From: Macrostomum hystrix
Lineage: Eukaryota; Platyhelminthes; Macrostomidae
Assembly: GCA_950097015.1 (NCBI GenBank)
Contig: CATNEN010000001.1
Location: forward strand, 4,635,001 to 4,699,000
Length of the DNA stretch: 64,000 nucleotides
Reading direction: 5' to 3'
This document shows positions 51,333 to 63,532 of this stretch, in pieces; the first letter of the stretch is position 1; each line of letters opens with the position of its first letter. A program made the position numbers and the translations under genes. Below the pieces are notes generated by a model, which searched no databases, was not told the DNA's origin, and worked only from the letters and a program-made list of their open reading frames with translations.

Positions 51333-54300
51333 GAGATCCCAAACCAGAATCTAGAAGAGATCCCAAAGTAGAATCTAGAACAGATCCCAAACCAGAATCT
51401 AGAACAGATTCCAAAGCAGAATCTAAAACAGATCCCAAACCAGAATCTAGAAGAGATCCCAAAGTAGAATCTAGAACAGATCCCAAACCAGAATCTAGAA
51501 GAGATCCCAAACCAGAATCTAGAACAGATACCAAAGTAGAATCTAGAACAGATCCCAAAGCAGAATCTAGAACCGATCCCAAAGCAGCATCTAGAACCGA
51601 TCCCAAAGCAGCATCTAGAACCGATCCCAAAGCAGAATCTAAAACAGATCCCTAACCATAATCTAGAACAGATTCCAAACCAGAATCTAGAACAGATCCC
51701 AAAGCAGCATCTAGAACCGATCCCAAAGCAGCATCTAGAACCGATCCCAAAGTAGAATCTAGAACAGATCCCAAAGCAGAATCTAGAACAGATTCCAAAG
51801 CAGAATCTAAAACAGATCCCTAACCATAATCTAGAACAGATTCCAAACCAGAATCTAGAACAGATCCCAAACCAGAATCTAGAAGAGATCCCAAACCAGA
51901 ATCTAGAACAGATTCCAAAGCAGAATCTAAAACAGATCCCAAACCAGAATCTAGAAGAGATCCCAAAGTAGAATCTAGAACAGATCCCAAAGCAGAATCT
52001 AGAACAGATACCAAAGCAGAATCTAGAACAGATTCCAAAGCAGAATCTAAAACAGATCCCAAACCAGAATCTAGAAGAGATCCCAAAGTAGAATCTAGAA
52101 CAGATTCCAAACCAGAATCTAGAACAGATTCCAAAACAGAATCTAAAACAGATCCCTAACCATAATCTAGAACAGATTCCAAAGCAGAATCTAGAACAGA
52201 TCCCAAACCAGAATCTAGAACAGATCCCAAAGCAGCATCTAGAACCGATCCCAAACCAGAATCTAGAAGAGATCCCAAAGTAGAATCTAGAACAGATCCC
52301 AAAGCAGAATCTAGAACAGATTCCAAAGCAGAATCTAAAACAGATCCCTAACCATAATCTAGAACAGATTCCAAACCAGAATCTAGAACAGATCCCAAAC
52401 CAGAATCTAGAAGAGATCCCAAACCAGAATCTAGAACAGATTCCAAAGCAGAATCTAAAACAGATCCCAAACCAGAATCTAGAAGAGATCCCAAAGTAGA
52501 ATCTAGAACAGATCCCAAACCAGAATCTAGAAGAGATCCCAAACCAGAATCTAGAACAGATACCAAAGTAGAATCTAGAACAGATCCCAAAGCAGAATCT
52601 AGAACCGATCCCAAAGCAGCATCTAGAACCGATCCCAAAGCAGCATCTAGAACCGATCCCAAAGCAGAATCTAAAACAGATCCCTAACCATAATCTAGAA
52701 CAGATTCCAAACCAGAATCTAGAACAGATCCCAAAGCAGCATCTAGAACCGATCCCAAAGCAGCATCTAGAACCGATCCCAAAGTAGAATCTAGAACAGA
52801 TCCCAAAGCAGAATCTAGAACAGATTCCAAAGCAGAATCTAAAACAGATCCCTAACCATAATCTAGAACAGATTCCAAACCAGAATCTAGAACAGATCCC
52901 AAACCAGAATCTAGAAGAGATCCCAAACCAGAATCTAGAACAGATTCCAAAGCAGAATCTAAAACAGATCCCAAACCAGAATCTAGAAGAGATCCCAAAG
53001 TAGAATCTAGAACAGATCCCAAAGCAGAATCTAGAACAGATACCAAAGCAGAATCTAGAACAGATTCCAAAGCAGAATCTAAAACAGATCCCAAACCAGA
53101 ATCTAGAAGAGATCCCAAAGTAGAATCTAGAACAGATTCCAAACCAGAATCTAGAACAGATTCCAAAACAGAATCTAAAACAGATCCCTAACCATAATCT
53201 AGAACAGATTCCAAAGCAGAATCTAGAACAGATCCCAAACCAGAATCTAGAAGAGATCCCAAAGTAGAATCTAGAACAGATCCCAAACCAGAATCTAGAA
53301 GAGATCCCAAACCAGAATCTAGAACAGATCCCAAACCAGAATCTAGAAGAGATCCCAAAGTAGAATCTAGAACAGATCCCAAACCAGAATCTAGAACAGA
53401 TACCAAAGTAGAATCTAGAACAGATTCCAAACCAGAATCTAGAACAGATCCCAAACCAGAATCTAGAAGAGATCCCAAAGTAGAATCTAGAACAGATCCC
53501 AAACCAGAATCTAGAACAGATCCCAAACCAGAATCTAGAACAGATACCAAAGCAGAATCTAGAACAGATTCCAAAGCAGAATCTAAAACAGATCCCAAAC
53601 CAGAATCTAGAAGAGATCCCAAAGTAGAATCTAGAACAGATCCCAAACCAGAATCTAGAACAGATTCCAAAGCAGAATCTAAAACAGATCCCTAACCATA
53701 ATCTAGAACAGATTCCAAACCAGAATCTAGAACAGATTCCAAAACAGAATCTAAAACAGATCCCTAACCATAATCTAGAACAGATTCCAAAGCAGAATCT
53801 AGAACAGATCCCAAACCAGAATCTAGAAGAGATCCCAAAGTAGAATCTAGAACAGATCCCAAACCAGAATCTAGAAGAGATCCCAAACCAGAATCTAGAA
53901 CAGATCCCAAACCAGAATCTAGAAGAGATCCCAAAGTAGAATCTAGAACAGATCCCAAACCAGAATCTAGAAGAGATCCCAAAGTAGAATCTAGAACAGA
54001 TTCCAAACCAGAATCTAGAACAGATCCCAAACCAGAATCTAGAAGAGATCCCAAAGTAGAATCTAGAACAGATCCCAAACCAGAATCTAGAACAGATCCC
54101 AAACCAGAATCTAGAACAGATACCAAAGCAGAATCTAGAACAGATTCCAAAGCAGAATCTAAAACAGATCCCAAACCAGAATCTAGAAGAGATCCCAAAG
54201 TAGAATCTAGAACAGATCCCAAACCAGAATCTAGAACAGATTCCAAAGCAGAATCTAAAACAGATCCCTAACCATAATCTAGAACAGATTCCAAACCAGA

Positions 54301-57300
54301 ATCTAGAACAGATCCCAAACCAGAATCTAGAAGAGATCCCAAACCAGAATCTAGAAGAGATCCCAAAGTAGAATCTAGAACAGATCCCAAACCAGAATCT
54401 AGAACAGATTCCAAAGCAGAATCTAAAACAGATCCCAAACCAGAATCTAGAAGAGATCCCAAAGTAGAATCTAGAACAGATCCCAAACCAGAATCTAGAA
54501 GAGATCCCAAACCAGAATCTAGAACAGATACCAAAGTAGAATCTAGAACAGATCCCAAAGCAGAATCTAGAACCGATCCCAAAGCAGCATCTAGAACCGA
54601 TCCCAAACCAGAATCTAGAAGAGATCCCAAAGTAGAATCTAGAACAGATTCCAAACCAGAATCTAGAACAGATCCCAAACCAGAATCTAGAAGAGATCCC
54701 AAAGTAGAATCTAGAACAGATCCCAAACCAGAATCTAGAACAGATCCCAAACCAGAATCTAGAACAGATACCAAAGCAGAATCTAGAACAGATTCCAAAG
54801 CAGAATCTAAAACAGATCCCAAACCAGAATCTAGAAGAGATCCCAAAGTAGAATCTAGAACAGATCCCAAACCAGAATCTAGAACAGATTCCAAAGCAGA
54901 ATCTAAAACATATCCCTAACCATAATCTAGAACAGATTCCAAACCAGAATCTAGAACAGATCCCAAACCAGAATCTAGAAGAGATCCCAAACCAGAATCT
55001 AGAAGAGATCCCAAAGTAGAATCTAGAACAGATCCCAAACCAGAATCTAGAACAGATTCCAAAGCAGAATCTAAAACAGATCCCAAACCAGAATCTAGAA
55101 GAGATCCCAAAGTAGAATCTAGAACAGATCCCAAACCAGAATCTAGAACAGATTCCAAAGCAGAATCTAGAACAGATCCCAAACCAGAATCTAGAAGAGA
55201 TCCCAAAGTAGAATCTAGAACAGATCCCAAACCAGAATCTAGAAGAGATCCCAAACCAGAATCTAGAACAGATCCCAAACCAGAATCTAGAACCGATCCC
55301 AAAGTAGAATCTAGAACAGATCCCAAAGCAGAATCTAGAACAGATTCCAAAGCAGAATCTAAAACAGATCCCTAACCATAATCTAGAACAGATTCCAAAC
55401 CAGAATCTAGAACAGATCCCAAACCAGAATCTAGAAGAGATCCCAAACCAGAATCTAGAACAGATTCCAAAGCAGAATCTAAAACAGATCCCAAACCAGA
55501 ATCTAGAAGAGATCCCAAAGTAGAATCTAGAACAGATCCCAAAGCAGAATCTAGAACAGATACCAAAGAAGAATCTAGAACAGATTCCAAAGCAGAATCT
55601 AAAACAGATCCCAAACCAGAATCTAGAAGAGATCCCAAAGTAGAATCTAGAACAGATTCCAAACCAGAATCTAGAACAGATTCCAAAACAGAATCTAAAA
55701 CAGATCCCTAACCATAATCTAGAACAGATTCCAAAGCAGAATCTAGAACAGATCCCAAACCAGAATCTAGAAGAGATCCCAAAGTAGAATCTAGAACAGA
55801 TCCCAAACCAGAATCTAGAAGAGATCCCAAACCAGAATCTAGAACAGATCCCAAACCAGAATCTAGAAGAGATCCCAAAGTAGAATCTAGAACAGATTCC
55901 AAACCAGAATCTAGAACAGATCCCAAACCAGAATCTAGAAGAGATCCCAAAGTAGAATCTAGAACAGATCCCAAACCAGAATCTAGAAGAGATCCCAAAC
56001 CAGAATCTAGAACAGATACCAAAGCAGAATCTAGAACAGATTCCAAAGCAGAATCTAAAACAGATCCCAAACCAGAATCTAGAAGAGATCCCAAAGTAGA
56101 ATCTAGAACAGATCCCAAACCAGAATCTAGAACAGATTCCAAAGCAGAATCTAAAACAGATCCCTAACCATAATCTAGAACAGATTCCAAACCAGAATCT
56201 AGAACAGATCCCAAACCAGAATCTAGAAGAGATCCCAAACCAGAATCTAGAAGAGATCCCAAAGTAGAATCTAGAACAGATCCCAAACCAGAATCTAGAA
56301 CAGATTCCAAAGCAGAATCTAAAACAGATCCCAAACCAGAATCTAGAAGAGATCCCAAAGTAGAATCTAGAACAGATCCCAAACCAGAATCTAGAAGAGA
56401 TCCCAAACCAGAATCTAGAACAGATACCAAAGTAGAATCTAGAACAGATCCCAAAGCAGAATCTAGAACCGATCCCAAAGCAGCATCTAGAACCGATCCC
56501 AAAGCAGCATCTAGAACCGATCCCAAAGCAGAATCTAAAACAGATCCCTAACCATAATCTAGAACAGATTCCAAACCAGAATCTAGAACAGATCCCAAAG
56601 CAGCATCTAGAACCGATCCCAAAGCAGCATCTAGAACCGATCCCAAAGTAGAATCTAGAACAGATCCCAAAGCAGAATCTAGAACAGATTCCAAAGCAGA
56701 ATCTAAAACAGATCCCTAACCATAATCTAGAACAGATTCCAAACCAGAATCTAGAACAGATCCCAAACCAGAATCTAGAAGAGATCCCAAACCAGAATCT
56801 AGAACAGATTCCAAAGCAGAATCTAAAACAGATCCCAAACCAGAATCTAGAAGAGATCCCAAAGTAGAATCTAGAACAGATCCCAAAGCAGAATCTAGAA
56901 CAGATACCAAAGCAGAATCTAGAACAGATTCCAAAGCAGAATCTAAAACAGATCCCAAACCAGAATCTAGAAGAGATCCCAAAGTAGAATCTAGAACAGA
57001 TTCCAAACCAGAATCTAGAACAGATTCCAAAACAGAATCTAAAACAGATCCCTAACCATAATCTAGAACAGATTCCAAAGCAGAATCTAGAACAGATCCC
57101 AAACCAGAATCTAGAACAGATCCCAAAGCAGCATCTAGAACCGATCCCAAACCAGAATCTAGAAGAGATCCCAAAGTAGAATCTAGAACAGATCCCAAAG
57201 CAGAATCTAGAACAGATTCCAAAGCAGAATCTAAAACAGATCCCTAACCATAATCTAGAACAGATTCCAAACCAGAATCTAGAACAGATCCCAAACCAGA

Positions 57301-58290
57301 ATCTAGAAGAGATCCCAAACCAGAATCTAGAACAGATTCCAAAGCAGAATCTAAAACAGATCCCAAACCAGAATCTAGAAGAGATCCCAAAGTAGAATCT
57401 AGAACAGATCCCAAACCAGAATCTAGAAGAGATCCCAAACCAGAATCTAGAACAGATACCAAAGTAGAATCTAGAACAGATCCCAAAGCAGAATCTAGAA
57501 CCGATCCCAAAGCAGCATCTAGAACCGATCCCAAAGCAGCATCTAGAACCGATCCCAAAGCAGAATCTAAAACAGATCCCTAACCATAATCTAGAACAGA
57601 TTCCAAACCAGAATCTAGAACAGATCCCAAAGCAGCATCTAGAACCGATCCCAAAGCAGCATCTAGAACCGATCCCAAAGTAGAATCTAGAACAGATCCC
57701 AAAGCAGAATCTAGAACAGATTCCAAAGCAGAATCTAAAACAGATCCCTAACCATAATCTAGAACAGATTCCAAACCAGAATCTAGAACAGATCCCAAAC
57801 CAGAATCTAGAAGAGATCCCAAACCAGAATCTAGAACAGATTCCAAAGCAGAATCTAAAACAGATCCCAAACCAGAATCTAGAAGAGATCCCAAAGTAGA
57901 ATCTAGAACAGATCCCAAAGCAGAATCTAGAACAGATACCAAAGCAGAATCTAGAACAGATTCCAAAGCAGAATCTAAAACAGATCCCAAACCAGAATCT
58001 AGAAGAGATCCCAAAGTAGAATCTAGAACAGATTCCAAACCAGAATCTAGAACAGATTCCAAAACAGAATCTAAAACAGATCCCTAACCATAATCTAGAA
58101 CAGATTCCAAAGCAGAATCTAGAACAGATCCCAAACCAGAATCTAGAAGAGATCCCAAAGTAGAATCTAGAACAGATCCCAAACCAGAATCTAGAAGAGA
58201 TCCCAAACCAGAATCTAGAACAGATCCCAAACCAGAATCTAGAAGAGATCCCAAAGTAGAATCTAGAACAGATCCCAAACCAGAATCTAG
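51240..58290. repeat. Segment pair repeated at an offset of 4,896 bp
   Basis: Variants from about 51.24 to 53.39 kb recur at +4,896 bp (204 units), about 56.13-58.29 kb. The region between is itself built from related blocks of about 0.5 kb. Part of the same pattern appears again at +8,592 bp, near 59.9-60.7 kb. The array here has grown by several rounds of block copying. Confidence 0.75.
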
Positions 58291-61200
58291 AAGAGATCCC
58301 AAAGTAGAATCTAGAACAGATTCCAAACCAGAATCTAGAACAGATCCCAAACCAGAATCTAGAAGAGATCCCAAAGTAGAATCTAGAACAGATCCCAAAC
58401 CAGAATCTAGAACAGATCCCAAACCAGAATCTAGAACAGATACCAAAGCAGAATCTAGAACAGATTCCAAAGCAGAATCTAAAACAGATCCCAAACCAGA
58501 ATCTAGAAGAGATCCCAAAGTAGAATCTAGAACAGATCCCAAACCAGAATCTAGAACAGATTCCAAAGCAGAATCTAAAACAGATCCCTAACCATAATCT
58601 AGAACAGATTCCAAAGCAGAATCTAAAACAGATCCCAAACCAGAATCTAGAAGAGATCCCAAAGTAGAATCTAGAACAGATCCCAAACCAGAATCTAGAA
58701 GAGATCCCAAACCAGAATCTAGAACAGATACCAAAGTAGAATCTAGAACAGATCCCAAAGCAGAATCTAGAACCGATCCCAAAGCAGCATCTAGAACCGA
58801 TCCCAAAGCAGCATCTAGAACCGATCCCAAAGCAGAATCTAAAACAGATCCCTAACCATAATCTAGAACAGATTCCAAACCAGAATCTAGAACAGATCCC
58901 AAAGCAGCATCTAGAACCGATCCCAAAGCAGCATCTAGAACCGATCCCAAAGTAGAATCTAGAACAGATCCCAAAGCAGAATCTAGAACAGATTCCAAAG
59001 CAGAATCTAAAACAGATCCCTAACCATAATCTAGAACAGATTCCAAACCAGAATCTAGAACAGATCCCAAACCAGAATCTAGAAGAGATCCCAAACCAGA
59101 ATCTAGAACAGATTCCAAAGCAGAATCTAAAACAGATCCCAAACCAGAATCTAGAAGAGATCCCAAAGTAGAATCTAGAACAGATCCCAAAGCAGAATCT
59201 AGAACAGATACCAAAGCAGAATCTAGAACAGATTCCAAAGCAGAATCTAAAACAGATCCCAAACCAGAATCTAGAAGAGATCCCAAAGTAGAATCTAGAA
59301 CAGATTCCAAACCAGAATCTAGAACAGATTCCAAAACAGAATCTAAAACAGATCCCTAACCATAATCTAGAACAGATTCCAAAGCAGAATCTAGAACAGA
59401 TCCCAAACCAGAATCTAGAAGAGATCCCAAAGTAGAATCTAGAACAGATCCCAAACCAGAATCTAGAAGAGATCCCAAACCAGAATCTAGAACAGATCCC
59501 AAACCAGAATCTAGAAGAGATCCCAAAGTAGAATCTAGAACAGATCCCAAACCAGAATCTAGAAGAGATCCCAAAGTAGAATCTAGAACAGATTCCAAAC
59601 CAGAATCTAGAACAGATCCCAAACCAGAATCTAGAAGAGATCCCAAAGTAGAATCTAGAACAGATCCCAAACCAGAATCTAGAACAGATCCCAAACCAGA
59701 ATCTAGAACAGATACCAAAGCAGAATCTAGAACAGATTCCAAAGCAGAATCTAAAACAGATCCCAAACCAGAATCTAGAAGAGATCCCAAAGTAGAATCT
59801 AGAACAGATCCCAAACCAGAATCTAGAACAGATTCCAAAGCAGAATCTAAAACAGATCCCTAACCATAATCTAGAACAGATTCCAAACCAGAATCTAGAA
59901 CAGATCCCAAACCAGAATCTAGAAGAGATCCCAAACCAGAATCTAGAAGAGATCCCAAAGTAGAATCTAGAACAGATCCCAAACCAGAATCTAGAACAGA
60001 TTCCAAAGCAGAATCTAAAACAGATCCCAAACCAGAATCTAGAAGAGATCCCAAAGTAGAATCTAGAACAGATCCCAAACCAGAATCTAGAAGAGATCCC
60101 AAACCAGAATCTAGAACAGATACCAAAGTAGAATCTAGAACAGATCCCAAAGCAGAATCTAGAACCGATCCCAAAGCAGCATCTAGAACCGATCCCAAAG
60201 CAGCATCTAGAACCGATCCCAAAGCAGAATCTAAAACAGATCCCTAACCATAATCTACAACAGATTCCAAACCAGAATCTAGAACAGATCCCAAAGTAGA
60301 ATCTAGAACCGATCCCAAAGCAGCATCTAGAACCGATCCCAAAGTAGAATCTAGAACAGATCCCAAAGCAGAATCTAGAACAGATTCCAAAGCAGAATCT
60401 AAAACAGATCCCTAACCATAATCTAGAACAGATTCCAAACCAGAATCTAGAACAGATCCCAAACCAGAATCTAGAAGAGATCCCAAACCAGAATCTAGAA
60501 CAGATTCCAAAGCAGAATCTAAAACAGATCCCAAACCAGAATCTAGAAGAGATCCCAAAGTAGAATCTAGAACAGATCCCAAAGCAGAATCTAGAACAGA
60601 TACCAAAGCAGAATCTAGAACAGATTCCAAAGCAGAATCTAAAACAGATCCCAAACCAGAATCTAGAAGAGATCCCAAAGTAGAATCTAGAACAGATTCC
60701 AAACCAGAATCTAGAACAGATTCCAAAACAGAATCTAAAACAGATCCCTAACCATAATCTAGAACAGATTCCAAAGCAGAATCTAGAACAGATCCCAAAC
60801 CAGAATCTAGAAGAGATCCCTAACCAGAATCTAGAACAGATCCCAAACCAGAATCTAGAACAGATCCCAAACCAGAATCTAGAACAGATACCAAAGTAGA
60901 ATCTAAAACAGATCCCTAACCATAATCTAGAACAGATTCAAAACCAGAATCTAGAACAGATCCCAAACCAGAATCTAGAAGAGATCCCAAAGTAGAATCT
61001 AGAATAGATTCCAAAGCAGAATCTAAAACAGATCCCTAACCATAATCTAGAACACATTCCAAACCAGAATCTAGAACAGATCCCAAACCAGAATCTAGAA
61101 GAGATCCCAAAGTAGAATCTAGAACAGATCCCAAACCAGAATCTAGAAGAGATCCCAAAGCAGAATCTAGAACAGATTCCAAAGCAGAATCTAAAACAGA

Positions 61201-62802
61201 TCCCTAACCATAATCTAGAACAGATTCCAAACCAGAATCTAGAACAGATCCCAAACCAGAATCTAGAAGAGATCCCAAACCAGAATCTAGAACAGATACC
61301 AAAGTAGAATCTAAAACAGATCCCTAACCATAATCTAGAACAGATTCAAAACCAGAATCTAGAACAGATCCCAAAGCAGAATCTAAAACAGATTCCAAAC
61401 CAGAATCTAGAACAGATACCAAAGTAGAATCTAAAACAGATCCCTAACCATAATCTAGAACAGATTCAAAACCAGAATCTAGAACAGATCCCAAAGCAGA
61501 ATCTAAAACAGATTCCAAACCAGAATCTAGAACAGATCACAAACCAGAATCTAGAATAGATTCCAAACCAGAATCTAGAACAGATTCCAAACCAGAATCT
61601 AGAACAGATCCCAAACCAGAATCTAGAACAGATCCCAAACCAGAATCTAGAACAGATACCAAAGTAGAATCTAAAACAGATCCCTAACCATAATCTAGAA
61701 CAGATTCAAAACCAGAATCTAGAACAGATCCCAAACCAGAATCTAGAAGAGATCCCAAAGTAGAATCTAGAATAGATTCCAAAGCAGAATCTAAAACAGA
61801 TTCCAAACCAGAATCTAGAACAGATCCCAAAGCAGCATCTAGAACCGATCCCAAACCAGAATCTAGAAGAGATCCCAAAGTAGAATCTAGAACAGATCCC
61901 AAAGCAGAATCTAGAACAGATTCCAAAGCAGAATCTAAAACAGATCCCTAACCATAATCTAGAACAGATTCCAAACCAGAATCTAGAACAGATCCCAAAC
62001 CAGAATCTAGAAGAGATCCCAAACCAGAATCTAGAACAGATTCCAAAGCAGAATCTAAAACAGATCCCAAACCAGAATCTAGAAGAGATCCCAAAGTAGA
62101 ATCTAGAACAGATCCCAAAGCAGAATCTAGAAGAGATCCCAAACCAGAATCTAGAACAGATACCAAAGTAGAATCTAGAACAGATCCCAAAGCAGAATCT
62201 AGAACCGATCCCAAAGCAGCATCTAGAACCGATCCCAAAGCAGCATCTAGAACCGATCCCAAAGCAGAATCTAAAACAGATCCCTAACCATAATCTAGAA
62301 CAGATTCCAAACCAGAATCTAGAACAGATCCCAAAGCAGCATCTAGAACCGATCCCAAAGCAGCATCTAGAACCGATCCCAAAGTAGAATCTAGAACAGA
62401 TCCCAAAGCAGAATCTAGAACAGATTCCAAAGCAGAATCTAAAACAGATCCCTAACCATAATCTAGAACAGATTCCAAACCAGAATCTAGAACAGATCCC
62501 AAAGCAGAATCTAGAAGAGATCCCAAACCAGAATCTAGAACAGATTCCAAAGCAGAATCTAAAACAGATCCCAAACCAGAATCTAGAAGAGATCCCAAAG
62601 TAGAATCTAGAACAGATCCCAAAGCAGAATCTAGAACAGATACCAAAGCAGAATCTAGAACAGATTCCAAAGCAGAATCTAAAACAGATCCCAAACCAGA
62701 ATCTAGAAGAGATCCCAAAGTAGAATCTAGAACAGATTCCAAACCAGAATCTAGAACAGATTCCAAAACAGAATCTAAAACAGATCCCTAACCATAATCT
62801 AG

Positions 62803-63470
62803 TGATGTGCTGTAGACTGCTGAGCAGCCTCCAGGCAATCTGTGAGTCAGGCTGTTCTAGGTCTGTGGGAGGGCTAGGGTTGGTAGTTAGTGTTTCCCGT
62901 GCACTGTCACATCCGCTCGCCACCCCCCTCCGCGCGCTCTCTCTCTCTTTCCAGCTCTGTCTGCGCACTGAGTCACATTGCACACCATGGTGCAATCGCT
63001 TAAGTTCGGAAGAAGACTGGCAGAACAACGCTCAAATGCTCCTACTATAAGTAGAGCACAGTCCGACGAATCCTTGAGATGGGGTTGTTATCATGGTAGC
63101 ACGTTTTCTGTATGAATATGGCACGTTTCTTGTCTCCAGTCTTCATGCCGCTCGGAACAGTTTGTGATTACTTTCTGTGTCCATTCTTTTGGCTCTCTAA
63201 AGATCTTAGACAATTCTTGTTGGTCTAGGTCACACACTGCATTTAGAAGCTTGGTGTGTCACCCGATCTAGCATAAGATCTGTGAGTTTAGCTAGAACGT
63301 GGACTAGGTAGAAGAAGTCACGAGAGAACTTAGCTGTCTAAGCCTGACTACCGGATTGTTCCTCTGCTAGGAAGTATCTGAGTGTGAGGCCGGATACTCT
63401 CTCTCTCGGAATCTAGTTCCTGTCTTGGTTATTTGCCAATTGTGTGTGCCACGCTACCACAGGTACAACA
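62803..63470 (+). repeat. 5' LTR
   Basis: The LTR is 668 bp, bounded by TG at the array junction and CA immediately before the primer-binding site. It contains a CT-rich tract (about 62935-62955) and a TATA box. The opposite LTR is not in the window, so the boundaries are inferred from the array junction on the left and the PBS on the right. Confidence 0.8.
63046..63051 (+). promoter_or_regulatory. Candidate TATA box of the LTR promoter
   Basis: TATAAG in the context CTACTATAAGTAGAGC, about 244 bp into the LTR, a usual place for the U3 promoter. Transcription would then start near 63075-63080. Motif match only. Confidence 0.5.
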
Positions 63471-63471
63471 T

Positions 63472-63488
63472 TGGTGGCAAAGCGGTGT
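63472..63488 (+). other. Primer-binding site, probably tRNA-Leu
   Basis: TGGTGGCA starts one base past the LTR end and is complementary to the 3' end TGCCACCA found in many animal leucine tRNAs. The next bases, AAGCGG, would extend the match only if two bases were skipped, so pairing is good for 8 nt and weak beyond. Confidence 0.6.
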
Positions 63489-63532
63489 GATTCGAGTTAG
63501 CCTTTTACTCATTCACTGCGGATACGAACGCC

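Larger units (their letters stand above)
13090..62802. repeat. Giant 24-bp tandem array (about 2,070 units) in the septin last intron
   Basis: The unit on the plus strand is GATCCCAAAGCAGAATCTAG plus AACA. Units differ by substitution at a few fixed positions: CCC/TCC/ACC, AAGCAG/AACCAG/AAGTAG, AATC/CATC, TAGA/TAAA, ACA/AGA/ATA/CCG. A marker variant containing CCCTAACCATAATC recurs at irregular spacings of about 5 to 30 units. Marker positions 13500, 16140, 29700, 40140, 53700, 62460 and 62796 differ by exact multiples of 24. So the register never slips over 49.3 kb. Most units carry TCTAGA (XbaI). Open frames of 64-440 codons on the minus strand ([16 protein letters not shown] octads) follow from the period and end at the marker unit; none is called a gene. 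The right end is cut by a retrotransposon LTR. Confidence 0.97.

Noticed and set aside
13090-62802. CRISPR-like or telomeric reading of the array (CCCTAACC in the marker unit)
   Set aside because: Units are directly adjacent without unique spacers, the context is eukaryotic, and CCCTAACC arises by one substitution from CCCAAACC and is never tandem.
12908-63028. Many minus-strand frames of 64-440 codons with GSVLDSAL or FGICSRFC octads
   Set aside because: All lie within the 24-bp array, start at chance codons and end at the marker unit. Only the 93 codons at 13068-12787 show a family match.
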